Shown here piece after piece: positions 53,303 to 62,736 of a DNA stretch of 64,000 nucleotides. The position numbers and the translations under genes were made by a program. Under the pieces are notes generated by a model. The model saw only the letters and a list, made by a program, of their open reading frames with translations. It made no database searches and was not told the DNA's origin. The first letter of the stretch is position 1. Each line of letters starts with the position of its first letter. The DNA comes from Aureispira anguillae (GTDB lineage: Bacteria; Bacteroidota; Bacteroidia; Chitinophagales; Saprospiraceae). The stretch is taken from positions 5,568,001-5,632,000 of the forward strand of contig NZ_AP026867.1 of the NCBI RefSeq assembly GCF_026000115.1, given 5' to 3'.

Positions 53303-54544
53303 CTATTCGTAACGTAATGCTTCAATCGGGTCTAATTTAGAGGCTTTAACAGCAGGATACAAGCCCGATGTAATTCCAACAATAAAACAGAGCGTAAAAC
53401 CCAGCATAATCCAAGCCCAAGGAACCACAAAAGCTCCTCCTACCATATAGGTCACACCATTCCCTGCAATAATACCAAAGACAATTCCAACCAGTCCCCC
53501 TATTTGGCAAATGACAATCGCTTCCACCAAAAATTGCACTAAAATGGTTCGTCGAGTAGCTCCTAAAGATTTACAAATACCAATTTCACGGGTGCGTTCC
53601 GTTACAGAAACCAACATAATATTCATCAGACCTATAGCAGCCCCCAACAAAGTAATTAACCCTATAAAAATAGCCGCCATTTGTAAAGTTGCCGTATTGT
53701 CTACAATTAGAGAAATGAGTCCATCACTCTTTTCCATTTCAAAATCGGACTCCTCCCCTACCCCTATTTTCCGAACTCTCCTAAAAACGCCCTCGGCTTC
53801 TGCCATAGCTGGTTCTATGTTCAACGCATCTGTTACCATTACCGACAAATTATAAGAACTTGTTTGAGACCCAAAATATTTTCGCAAGGTTTGCAGTGGA
53901 ATCAATACCATTTTATCACCGCTAAACGTCATACTAGATCCCTTTTCTTCCATAATGCCAATTACTTTAAATTGGATGTTCCGAATAGAAAGGCTCTTGC
54001 CAAGTATACTAGAGGGGCTATTACTTTGAAATAGTTTCTTAGCAATTTCAGCTCCTAAAATAACGATATTTCGTCCACTGTTAGACTCCAATGCCGTAAT
54101 GTTCCTTCCTGCTGACAATTTATAGCCTGCTACGTCCAGATAATTTTCATCCGCTCCATAAACGGTTGTATTAGGGTCCGTTTCTGTTTTTTTATATTTC
54201 ACAACCGCACTCATTGTTCCTAGCGCCGATAGCGATACAGCAGCAGGATATTGGTATTTTTCCTTAAAACTTGCCGCTTGTTTAAATGTTATTTTAGCCC
54301 CCACCTTACTCCTTCGCCCATGTCTGCCACCCCCCAAACCAGTACCTTTTCGTATTACATTAAAGGTATTGGTTCCCATGCTTGCTAAGTTATTGGTCAA
54401 GGAACTTTTGATCGCATCAATAGAGGTAAGAATCCCAACCAAGGCCATAATGCCAAAAGCAATAATGAGTAAAGTTAATACCGCTCGAAGCAAGTTAGCC
54501 CGAATAGCATTAAATGCAATATTTATGTTTTCTATTATCGTCAT
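53303..54544 (-). CDS. MacB/FtsX-type ABC transporter permease
   Basis: A 413-residue membrane protein with an N-terminal TM (LLRAVLTLLIIAFGIMALVG), a periplasmic MacB-type domain (about 45-275) and three C-terminal TM helices (AAIFIGLITLLGAAIGLMNI onward), with the conserved ERTREIGICKSLGATRRTILVQFLVEA loop and ending KLDPIEALRYE. It exports or signals with a LolD/MacB-type ATPase that is not adjacent. Substrate unknown. Confidence 0.9.
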   Translation of the reverse strand: MTIIENINIAFNAIRANLLRAVLTLLIIAFGIMALVGILTSIDAIKSSLTNNLASMGTNTFNVIRKGTGLGGGRHGRRSKVGAKITFKQAASFKEKYQYPAAVSLSALGTMSAVVKYKKTETDPNTTVYGADENYLDVAGYKLSAGRNITALESNSGRNIVILGAEIAKKLFQSNSPSSILGKSLSIRNIQFKVIGIMEEKGSSMTFSGDKMVLIPLQTLRKYFGSQTSSYNLSVMVTDALNIEPAMAEAEGVFRRVRKIGVGEESDFEMEKSDGLISLIVDNTATLQMAAIFIGLITLLGAAIGLMNIMLVSVTERTREIGICKSLGATRRTILVQFLVEAIVICQIGGLVGIVFGIIAGNGVTYMVGGAFVVPWAWIMLGFTLCFIVGITSGLYPAVKASKLDPIEALRYE

Positions 54545-54572
54545 CTTGATTTATACTGGCATTATAAAACAC

Positions 54573-54841
54573 ATTACTCCGCTAAAAAATCGTATTTATT
54601 TAATAATCAACAAAATACACTCCCACCAATCAAAACATTAAAAGACTGATTATCAAATTGATACATGAACGCAGTGAACTGGGCATGCTTATAGCCAAAG
54701 CTATACCACGCAGTAGCACCGTAGGTAAAAGTGAAGGCACTGCTTTTTTATGTTTTTTGTTAACTGCTCATGAGCATAGCGAACTAAAAACTAAGCGCAG
54801 CGTCCTCATGACTGAAGGGAACTAATCAGCGGAGTATTAAA
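54573..54841. repeat. Dispersed intergenic repeat, copy B, with short inverted ends
   Basis: The gap upstream of the permease has no gene. ATTACTCCGCT at 54573-54583 is close to the reverse complement of AGCGGAGTAT at 54828-54837. CTCATGAGCATAGCGAACT then AAAAA at 54767-54790 is identical, in reverse, to 30766-30789. The shape suggests a small non-autonomous mobile element or structural repeat. Confidence 0.6.
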
Positions 54842-55007
54842 AACATAGCAGTTGTTAAAATTTACGCTATGAAGATAGTTTAAATCTCCATTTGCCCCCA
54901 AAGTATTCGACCAAAGCCGCTCAATCTACTTTCAAAACACCAAATTAGACAAAAAGTTATCAATTATAGGATTCGTTTTGCAACGATATTGGTTGTTAAC
55001 TTACTTA

Positions 55008-56717
55008 TTATCTAAGAGCATCTAATATTTGCTCCAAGCTCACTTGTCTAAACTCTAGCTCAATGGGATTCCCATTTGTTGTTAAATCGTGAAAAGCAAT
55101 CAAAAAATTATCCCCTTCTTGTGTCACCGCAAACAATTTAGCCTTGCTACCATCTGGAACTTCCCAAAAAACAATATCGGTAGCGTCCAAGGTTTCTCCA
55201 ATAACAATATCCTTAGTTTCATTAAAAATCAAAAAAGCAGTAACCTTATAAGCAGAAATGCCCGTTGTCACCCGATATGGAACAGCATCTGTATCCTTCC
55301 GTTGAGCTATATTTCCTACACTCAACCACCCCAACTGGTTGGTCTGAATCCAATAGCCTAATTTATCCTTGATGGCTTGATTTCTCAATCTTGCTGCCAT
55401 TTTCTCATAATCTGCCTGACCATAGGTCTTTTTTAAATCCTCGACTCCCTGTTTAAGCTCAGCACAACGATTTATATTGGATCGTTGGACACCACCAATG
55501 CTGTCCAATCCTTTTAAATAAGAACGCTGCAATAAGTGACGTTCTTGGTTGTAAACAGCCAAAGACTGGTAATAAACAGCTTCTCGTTCTTCGTTCTTTT
55601 GTCGAGTTTCGATTTTTATTTTTTCTTTGGCAATGAGCAATCGGTCTTTTTTATTCTTTAAGACACATTCATTTCGTTTTTGCTGTGCTGTTAATTCCTG
55701 TGGTTTTCCCTTTTTGTTAACTTTCTGTTCTGCTAGGTAATCTAAACGAATTTGAATACTATTTAACTGCTCGTCCTGTTTTATTGTCATAGAGTCATAC
55801 TCTAAATAGATAGGCTTAGTGGGAGGAGTTGCATAATTGGGTACAGTCAACGCATTTTCATCTAAATTACTACACCAATAATCATCCCCAATATAAAAAC
55901 TTCCTGTTTTTACATAAGCAGGAGCAGCAGGTCTATCCCAACGATTTTCTTTTTGTTGATAAAGCTGAGCATCTTTACTATAAACATCCGAAGGAACAAC
56001 AATCGTAATGGTATGCCCCTTTTGTACATTTAACGTTTCTCCATACTGTGCTGCATTCAACTGTACCACCCTATTTAGTGCTAAGAACTCTTGCCCTGTC
56101 GCACGAGTAGTCAATGAATGCAACAACATTTCCCACTTTGTTTTCAGAAAACGAACCTCAAATTTTACCAAGCCACTATCTCTAGCACTTAGCGCCCCAG
56201 AAGGAATTTGTATCAAAACACCATCCTTTGTGGTTAGTTCTACATCTCTAAAAGGATGAATCCAAAACGTTTGAGCATAAACACCACTTCCCTCCATCAA
56301 AAAATCAGCTATATGATCTTGATAAACATTCTGTGAGAAAAAATTGCTATCTGTTGTCACCAAAATTTCTGCGCAAGCGCTACAGTTTTCTGAGCTTGTT
56401 GATTGTATTTTACTCTCAATCTGCATGTGCCCCAACGGCACTCCTGCTCGCTCCAAACATTGTTGTACCAAATAAGCTCGTCGCCCAGACAATCGATCGT
56501 TAAAATCTCCCTCTAAAGCATCATTGGCATAAGTATGAACAACAACCCGACCATTGCTTTTTGCCATTGACTCCTTGGCTAAGTTTTTTATCTCTTCTAG
56601 CTGTTCTAGTGAAATCGAAGCTTGCCCTTGTTCAAAATAAACCCGATGTTTTTCATTGGATTGACCTTGTACCATCACTACCAATAATAGTCCTATAATT
56701 ATCAACAAAAATCTCAT
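55008..56717 (-). CDS. Exported protein with OmpA-like N-terminal domain
   Basis: A 569-residue protein with signal peptide (FLLIIIGLLLVVMVQGQ) and an OmpA-like region at residues 25-125 (RVYFEQGQASISLEQLEEIK, NDRLSGRRAYLVQQCLERAG). The middle (about 160-300) contains IQIPSGALSARDSGLVKFEV, a beta-sandwich turn seen in envelope proteins. Residues 310-430 are charged and helical. The C-terminus is beta-rich. It probably tethers a surface structure to peptidoglycan. It is a single gene with no clear partner. Confidence 0.65.
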   Translation of the reverse strand: MRFLLIIIGLLLVVMVQGQSNEKHRVYFEQGQASISLEQLEEIKNLAKESMAKSNGRVVVHTYANDALEGDFNDRLSGRRAYLVQQCLERAGVPLGHMQIESKIQSTSSENCSACAEILVTTDSNFFSQNVYQDHIADFLMEGSGVYAQTFWIHPFRDVELTTKDGVLIQIPSGALSARDSGLVKFEVRFLKTKWEMLLHSLTTRATGQEFLALNRVVQLNAAQYGETLNVQKGHTITIVVPSDVYSKDAQLYQQKENRWDRPAAPAYVKTGSFYIGDDYWCSNLDENALTVPNYATPPTKPIYLEYDSMTIKQDEQLNSIQIRLDYLAEQKVNKKGKPQELTAQQKRNECVLKNKKDRLLIAKEKIKIETRQKNEEREAVYYQSLAVYNQERHLLQRSYLKGLDSIGGVQRSNINRCAELKQGVEDLKKTYGQADYEKMAARLRNQAIKDKLGYWIQTNQLGWLSVGNIAQRKDTDAVPYRVTTGISAYKVTAFLIFNETKDIVIGETLDATDIVFWEVPDGSKAKLFAVTQEGDNFLIAFHDLTTNGNPIELEFRQVSLEQILDALR

Positions 56718-56740
56718 ACATTCTTTTTTTTTTTGCTTTG

Positions 56741-56748
56741 CAAAGATA
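56741..56748 (-). promoter_or_regulatory. Possible -7 box of the OmpA-like gene
   Basis: On the minus strand the bases read TATCTTTG (TAnnTTTG), 24 bases before the start codon. No strong -33 element is seen. Confidence 0.4.
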
Positions 56749-57144
56749 CAGGGAAGTTGCTTAAAAACCTAAAATCAATTCTATAACACCCCTTTGTAAG
56801 AAGTAGTCCAAGCGCCAAAGCTCCTTGTTACACTCTTATCACTTCGGCTTATTGAATCCCTTGATGATATAAAAATTTTCACAGAAGCTAACTTCAGGTA
56901 TTTAACGCTAAATAATATGCTGTATTGAGAATTACCCAATGAAGTAACCAAATTTTAGCATTTTTAACATTTTTTTATTCGATTAAAGTTTGACAACCAA
57001 TCGTTCATCCAAAAACTACGCACAAAGATTCTCTCCTTGATCTAGCAATCGAAAGTTTAACTTTTATTGTTTTTTTATCCAAAAAATTGTACTTTGTTGA
57101 GCATTTGGCTAACCCCAATTTATCATTTCAAACCAAAAAAATTA
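56749..57144. other. Divergent intergenic gap without recognised content
   Basis: About 400 bases separate the OmpA-like gene from the divergently transcribed sorting-domain gene. No RNA gene or terminator is seen, only AT-rich promoter-like sequence. Confidence 0.4.
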
Positions 57145-58359
57145 ATGTTTATGTCTATCCGTTATTTACTTTGCATACTATTATCTATTGTTAGTTGTTA
57201 TCATAGTCAAGCGCAATGTCCCTCTAGCAGTCCAGGTTTTTTAAGTGGCACAATGACGAATCTATTGGTGAGTGACACGACCCCTCTACCAGTTTATAGT
57301 ACGCCCCCAACAGGGCTTCCCAATACTGAATTTCTTATTCTTCAACACGACAGTTTAGCTTCGGATGGATTTGGTCCTAGAATCATTGAATCAACTATTG
57401 ACGGGCGTATTGTCCCTGCTGACTTGGGGCTAACTACTTGTAACCAGCTCTGTGTATTGCCTTTTTCTTATGACCTTCAACAACTACAAACGGTCGTAGA
57501 TTCTTTGTTATTGGCAGATTACCTTCCTGGTACAAGTTGCTGTACAGCTGCTGGACAATTTTTTGTAGGGCTTTGCGACTCTTTAAATGCGCATGGCATT
57601 CATTCTGGTTCAGACATCAATAATTTAAATGATGTGATCGTTTTGATGGGAATTTTTACAGGTAGCTCTAACAATAATGTTTCTGTCTATTATCTGACCA
57701 CAACAATTGGACAACTCAATAACGCTGTAACGCTATTTGGTACTTGTGCAGGTGGAATTACTGAAATTTGCTATTCCGTTTCCAATACAACAACAGCTAT
57801 GGATTGTTACACTATAGCCCTTCCTAATTCAGCCAATTTTGTTGATATTGCAGCAGATACGCTAAGAATTGCCCCCAATGGAACGGCAACATTGATTGGT
57901 ACTTATTTGCCCAATTCTGCGTCTGATAGTCTTCGTTGGACGGTTACTAATACAGGTTCTAGTATTACAGTTGATGCGATGGGGCAAGTTGTAGGCGGCT
58001 CAACCTTAGACACAGCATGGATTGTAGCACAAGCTGTACGTGGCTGTGCGACAGATACCGCTGTGGTCATTGTGGATCCTGCCTTGTCGATTACAACAAC
58101 AAATTTAACTCCTATGCCATTGCAAACCACTCCTAATCCTTTTTCTAGGTCATTACAAGTTAGTTTTTATGCTCAAACGGCTACTTACCAACTACAACTG
58201 ATTGGTATTACAGGACAGGTTTATTATGAAGGTAGTTATAATTTGACAACAGGAAACCAGCAATTAAACATTGATAGTAAACATATCCCTAGTGGTTATT
58301 ATTTGTTAAGAATCACTGGACAAAATATGCAAGGTTCACAGGCCGTTGTTAAGTATTAA
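57145..58359 (+). CDS. Type IX secretion substrate with C-terminal sorting domain
   Basis: A 404-residue protein from ATG 57145 (MFMSIRYLLCILLSIVSCYH), chosen for its clean signal peptide; 26 upstream residues are not signal-like. The body (about 25-310) contains Cys-rich and Ig-like segments (LRWTVTNTGSSITVDAMGQV, AVVIVDPALSITTTN). The last 80 residues form a type A sorting domain: PNPFSRSLQVSFYAQ, LQLIGITGQVYYEGSY, IPSGYYLLRITGQ. It should be exported by the type IX system and attached to the cell surface or released. Confidence 0.82.
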   Translation: MFMSIRYLLCILLSIVSCYHSQAQCPSSSPGFLSGTMTNLLVSDTTPLPVYSTPPTGLPNTEFLILQHDSLASDGFGPRIIESTIDGRIVPADLGLTTCNQLCVLPFSYDLQQLQTVVDSLLLADYLPGTSCCTAAGQFFVGLCDSLNAHGIHSGSDINNLNDVIVLMGIFTGSSNNNVSVYYLTTTIGQLNNAVTLFGTCAGGITEICYSVSNTTTAMDCYTIALPNSANFVDIAADTLRIAPNGTATLIGTYLPNSASDSLRWTVTNTGSSITVDAMGQVVGGSTLDTAWIVAQAVRGCATDTAVVIVDPALSITTTNLTPMPLQTTPNPFSRSLQVSFYAQTATYQLQLIGITGQVYYEGSYNLTTGNQQLNIDSKHIPSGYYLLRITGQNMQGSQAVVKY

Positions 58360-58375
58360 ACACCTAAAAACTAAT

Positions 58376-58427
58376 GGTTGAAAGTTTGAGAACAAGTATA
58401 TCCGATTGCTTACTCAAACTCTCAACC
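58376..58427. terminator. Bidirectional terminator between convergent genes
   Basis: Arms 58376-58390 and 58413-58427 pair with one mismatch and are followed by a T run on the + strand. It lies 17 bases after the sorting-domain gene and also ends beside the convergent peroxidase gene. Confidence 0.75.
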
Positions 58428-58435
58428 TTTTTTGT

Positions 58436-59506
58436 TTATTCCTCAAATGGATCTAAAAACCTTTCATCTTGAATAATTTCATAATCTGTTAATGTTTTTA
58501 AAAATTCAATTAGATCATTAATTTCAGTTCTTGTCATACCAAAATTATGATGGGGCAATGAAAACAGTGTCAGCAGATCGGCAACACTACCATCATGGAG
58601 ATAAGGTGCTGTCATCTCTATATTTCTTAAGGTAGAAACCTTAAATCTAAATGAATCTGAATCCATCTGGCTAACTTCATACAGCCCTAAATCATCCAAA
58701 TGGACGGCTCCTGTTTTTGATGCTGTTTGCCCCATTTGCAAATGATAAGAAGCCACATCTAAAAAACCACCACCATGGCAACCTTGGCAGCCTTGCTGTC
58801 CTCCAAATAGATCATACACTCTTTTTCCATTTTGTTCTGTAGCTGTAAAGGTAGCTGCTCCTTCCAAAACCTGATCGTATTTTGAACGATAAGTAATCAT
58901 TGCTCGAATAAATTGAGCGAGTCCTTTTGCAATTCGTTCAGGAGTAATTTGTTCCGATCCAAATGCCTTTTCAAATAAAGTTGGATAATAGGAAATTTGC
59001 TCTAATTTAGTTATTAACTGCCCTAAATCCATTCCCATTTCTATATGATCTTGAATGGGCAGCAAAACCTGTTCTTCCAAGGTATTAGTCCGCTCATCCC
59101 AAAACATTTTGCCACTTTTATAAAAACGTACATTGAGCAAAGGCATTGAATTTCTTCTCGTTTTTTTATCTTCAAAACCTTCACTTTTTATTCTTCTATC
59201 CGAAAAACCATCTGCTGCTCGATGACAACTTGCACAAGAAACTTTATTGTTCATCGAAAGAGATTTATCATAAAACAACACACGCCCCAAAGAAGCCCCA
59301 TCATTGGTGATGGGATTAGTAATTGGCGTATTGTCCAATGTTGCTATTGCTTGTTGAATATGATTAGGGTAATTAACATTAGCATATTCTAAAGGACTTG
59401 TGGGTAAGGATAAAAGGGGCGACTTAGGTTCTAGCACATCGTTTTTACAAGAAGTATGCAACACAATGATTAACCCAACGATAAATAGTCCAATACGATA
59501 TGTCAT
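58436..59506 (-). CDS. Di-haem cytochrome c peroxidase (MauG/CcpA type) lipoprotein
   Basis: A protein of 356 residues from ATG 59506 (MTYRIGLFIVGLIIVLHTSCKND): lipobox LHTSC with Cys20; an ATG 24 bases upstream gives a poorer signal. Two haem sites are visible, CASCH (with AADGFSDRR) and CQGCH (GGQQGCQGCHGG). These mark the bacterial di-haem peroxidase family, which reduces hydrogen peroxide in the periplasm or oxidises cofactors. Membrane anchoring would be by lipidation. The protein ends DFEEF-like acidic residues (LDPFEE). Confidence 0.88.
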   Translation of the reverse strand: MTYRIGLFIVGLIIVLHTSCKNDVLEPKSPLLSLPTSPLEYANVNYPNHIQQAIATLDNTPITNPITNDGASLGRVLFYDKSLSMNNKVSCASCHRAADGFSDRRIKSEGFEDKKTRRNSMPLLNVRFYKSGKMFWDERTNTLEEQVLLPIQDHIEMGMDLGQLITKLEQISYYPTLFEKAFGSEQITPERIAKGLAQFIRAMITYRSKYDQVLEGAATFTATEQNGKRVYDLFGGQQGCQGCHGGGFLDVASYHLQMGQTASKTGAVHLDDLGLYEVSQMDSDSFRFKVSTLRNIEMTAPYLHDGSVADLLTLFSLPHHNFGMTRTEINDLIEFLKTLTDYEIIQDERFLDPFEE

Positions 59507-59537
59507 TTTTAATTTATTACTTGCCAACATAATATTT

Positions 59538-61004
59538 TTATTCTACCAATAGTTTTCCAGAGGCAACCACAGCACCTTCCCCTATCAACGTAAAGAAATA
59601 AACTCCTGCTTGTAAGTGTTTCCTTGGCACAATAACTTTTTCACCATCCGATGAAAATGCTTGGTGTACTTGACGCCCTAATCCGTCAAAAACCTGCACT
59701 TCTAACCTTTGGTAATTGGCTCCTTTTACCATCAAAGTAGTTTGGTCTCGAAAAGGATTAGGAAATACAGTTAAATCAACGGCTTTATTCCCCAACTGAG
59801 TGACATTTAGAACCGTCAAGCCCGAATCAACCTTAACAAGGTAACCTTGGCTATTCATATAATCACCAACCATAATGTAACCGTTATCATTTGTTGGGCG
59901 AACAACCATCCCTTTATTGTCCTGAAATTCATCAAATATTTGTTCTGACAAAACATTACCTGCCAAATCAACCTTGCCAATAAATGCATTGTTTAACATG
60001 ATACCCAAAAACGGATGTGATTTGTGGATATACCCTGTTACCACATAATACCCATTGGGATCATAAGTCACATGATTTCCAGCGCCAATCACCCCTCCTA
60101 AGGTAGATCCCAAATTAGGCGTTGTCCATAACATCGTATCCCCTAGGGCATCTATTTTTGCAATCATTGGTGTTGAGCCAATAAATCCATTTAATTCCAT
60201 TGAAGCAACATAGGCACTATCTGGAGTTTGAACGACACTGTGTAAGCTTGAAATTGGCATTCCAAGATGTGTCTTTAACCAAGTACTATCGCCATTCACA
60301 TCCAATTTATAAAGCATGGGAACATTATCGTTATGTCCAGCTAAAACATAACCTCCATCAAAGGTAGCTTGCCCATCTTCTGCCCAAACATCTTGATAGG
60401 TCTTGTCCCATAGGATAGATCCAGCAGGATCAATCTTTATCAATTGTGTATGATACCAATCAATTGGCGCTCCTAATACGGTATGGCAAGCTATGATTAA
60501 GATATAATTCCCATCCTTAGTAGCCCTCAACTTTAGTTGATCCACAATACAGGGACCTCCTACCTGTGTACAATAGCTAGGGTAAGTCTTGGTCCAAAGC
60601 GTATCGCCCAAAGGATTGGTTTGAATCAAATGAATTGTATTGCCATTTAAAGCCGCCAACAATAAATCATCATTGGGCTGTGCCACTAAAGAAAGACTTT
60701 TAAAACCAGCTACATTGGCACTATCAGAATAGTAACTTTTGGTCCATAGCGTTGTTCCATCTTTATCCACCTTTACCAAGGTAGGATAATCTCTTGGGGC
60801 TCCTGTTGCAAAAGACTGTATCCCTGTCATCACATAACCACTATCGCTTGTTTGTTGAACATCTCGTCCGTCAAAAACAGAAGTAGTCCATTGTAAAGCG
60901 GGGATATTAGCGCCATCCAATTGTCGGGTCCATTCTTGAGCCTGCATTTGAGAAGGAATTATAGTAATGGCTATAAAAGCAATCAAAATATTTATAAGTA
61001 ACAT
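59538..61004 (-). CDS. Type IX secretion substrate with beta-propeller-like repeats, paralogue A
   Basis: A 488-residue protein: signal peptide (LINILIAFIAITIIPSQMQAQ), seven or so repeats of the type VKVDKDGTTLWTKSY with intervening DGGYVLAG / DNGYIMVGD (about 30-400), and a C-terminal sorting domain (FPNPFRDQTTLMVKG, VQVFDGLGRQVHQAF, LQAGVYFFTLIG). The repeats resemble surface propeller proteins without known catalytic residues. A close paralogue lies next to it. Both are probably surface-displayed. Confidence 0.82.
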   Translation of the reverse strand: MLLINILIAFIAITIIPSQMQAQEWTRQLDGANIPALQWTTSVFDGRDVQQTSDSGYVMTGIQSFATGAPRDYPTLVKVDKDGTTLWTKSYYSDSANVAGFKSLSLVAQPNDDLLLAALNGNTIHLIQTNPLGDTLWTKTYPSYCTQVGGPCIVDQLKLRATKDGNYILIIACHTVLGAPIDWYHTQLIKIDPAGSILWDKTYQDVWAEDGQATFDGGYVLAGHNDNVPMLYKLDVNGDSTWLKTHLGMPISSLHSVVQTPDSAYVASMELNGFIGSTPMIAKIDALGDTMLWTTPNLGSTLGGVIGAGNHVTYDPNGYYVVTGYIHKSHPFLGIMLNNAFIGKVDLAGNVLSEQIFDEFQDNKGMVVRPTNDNGYIMVGDYMNSQGYLVKVDSGLTVLNVTQLGNKAVDLTVFPNPFRDQTTLMVKGANYQRLEVQVFDGLGRQVHQAFSSDGEKVIVPRKHLQAGVYFFTLIGEGAVVASGKLLVE

Positions 61005-61066
61005 AATTGGTATAATTTTTAAGCTATAATTAACAAATAAGAGTTGAATAATAGGGTTTTAACCAA

Positions 61067-62521
61067 TTACTGTATGGTCAATTTGCCCGTACCAATAATC
61101 TGTTGTCCATCCCTTAGTTTAAAGAAATAAATTCCTCGTTCTAAATCCTTTCGGGGTAAAATCACCTCTGTTCCATTGGTTGAGAAAGCTTGTTGTACTT
61201 GACGCCCCAAAGCATCAAAAACTTGCACCTTCAACGCTGTATAAACGCCTCCATTTACCCTCAAAGTCGTTTGATGTTTAAATGGATTTGGAAAAACCTC
61301 TATCCCCGTATTCTCTTCATTTATATCCAAGGTATTTAAATAATAGCCTGTTTTTACTACATAGCCCCTTTCTTGATCTCCCAAACTAGCGCCATGGCTT
61401 CCTGCAAGCACAAAGTTACCATCCGTTGTATAGCGAACGGCTCGGCTACTATTGTCAATCATGTCGTCAAAAATTTGGTGTTGCAAAATGCTACCAGCGG
61501 CTGTTACTCTAGTAACAAAAGCAGCATCCAACATTACAGCAAAGCCACCACCATGCGTTACACGATTCGTTCCTGTTACCACATAATTACCATCAGGATC
61601 AACCACAACATGACGAGCAACGCCTAACTGTCCGCCTAATGGCAACTGCCACGATACCGTTCCTGTTTGATCCATTTTGAGTAAAAAGGGACTATTGCCC
61701 GCAAATCCAGTAGCATGGCAAGCTACAACAAAACCATTATCGGGCGTTTCTTTTACACTGTGCAGATCATAAATAGGCATATTGGAATAGGTTTGCTGCC
61801 AAAGGCTATCTCCATTCATATCTACCTTAAACAAAATAGGCTGACTCATTGCAGTACTCCCTGAGAAAATATAGCCGCCATCATTGGTCGGTTGAACGTC
61901 TAATAAAAACCGATTCGTGTAATTTTTATTCCAAATAATGCTGTTGTTAGGGCTAATTTTAATGAGTTGATTGATAGGGCTTGGCAAGCCAATTAATCCA
62001 CCTGTTGATCCAATTCCTATGATATAATTGCCATCATTCGTAGCCCTCAGACGTACAGATCTAAGGTTGCATCCTACATTGTTAACGGTTTCACAAGTCG
62101 AGGCAAATTGATGTGTGGAGATGGTGTCACCATTTGCATCTGTTTCAATCAAAAAGATTCGATTGTAATTAATTCCTGCCAATAGTAAATTCCCATTGGG
62201 CTTTTCGACCAAGGACACTTCTTGGAGGTAACCCCCATTAAAGGTAGGGTATTCTTTTAGCCAGATGACATTTCCTGTAGTAGCATCCAATTTTGCTAGC
62301 ACTGGGCTGTGTGCCAAATTAGAAACTATACCATATTTATAATTGCCAGCAAATACATAATTGCCATCATTGGTTTCCCTTATATCATAGCCCTTTAGTT
62401 CTTGCTCATAATTAGCAGGAGGAAGTATAACAATATTCGGGGTAATTTCTGTTTCCCAAATCTGCCCAATGGCATTCCCAATAGCAAGAATTGAGAAAAA
62501 CATACTAAAGATAAATTTCAT
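61067..62521 (-). CDS. Type IX secretion substrate with beta-propeller-like repeats, paralogue B
   Basis: A 484-residue paralogue of the neighbouring gene, with signal peptide (IFSMFFSILAIGNAIGQ), repeats such as AKLDATTGNVIWLKEYP and NDGGYIFSGSTA, and a sorting domain (FPNPFKHQTTLRVNGG, VQVFDALGRQVQQAFS, LERGIYFFKLRDGQ). Spacing of 62 bases and same strand suggest one unit. The C-terminal domains of the two are more alike than the propeller bodies, as expected for exported proteins under diversifying pressure. Confidence 0.82.
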   Translation of the reverse strand: MKFIFSMFFSILAIGNAIGQIWETEITPNIVILPPANYEQELKGYDIRETNDGNYVFAGNYKYGIVSNLAHSPVLAKLDATTGNVIWLKEYPTFNGGYLQEVSLVEKPNGNLLLAGINYNRIFLIETDANGDTISTHQFASTCETVNNVGCNLRSVRLRATNDGNYIIGIGSTGGLIGLPSPINQLIKISPNNSIIWNKNYTNRFLLDVQPTNDGGYIFSGSTAMSQPILFKVDMNGDSLWQQTYSNMPIYDLHSVKETPDNGFVVACHATGFAGNSPFLLKMDQTGTVSWQLPLGGQLGVARHVVVDPDGNYVVTGTNRVTHGGGFAVMLDAAFVTRVTAAGSILQHQIFDDMIDNSSRAVRYTTDGNFVLAGSHGASLGDQERGYVVKTGYYLNTLDINEENTGIEVFPNPFKHQTTLRVNGGVYTALKVQVFDALGRQVQQAFSTNGTEVILPRKDLERGIYFFKLRDGQQIIGTGKLTIQ

Positions 62522-62628
62522 GTGATTTTCTTTTTTATTTAGTGATGATTATTTAGGACAAATAAGCAGCAAAAGGCAAAGAAAACCAACAACAATAAAG
62601 CAGTTTTGTTTATAACAAACTGCCAAAC

Positions 62629-62670
62629 AAAAAAGCTTAACTTCTATTAAACAAGAAGTTAAGCTTTTTT
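62629..62670 (-). terminator. Terminator after prfA
   Basis: A 17-bp perfect stem (62629-62645 with 62654-62670) with an 8-base loop; on the minus strand it is followed by T-rich sequence. It is 67 bases after the prfA stop. Confidence 0.85.
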
Positions 62671-62736
62671 TTTGTTTTAAACATTTATAAATAAAGCAAC
62701 TGTATTAATTTTCTATTATTGCTCTATAAATATAGA

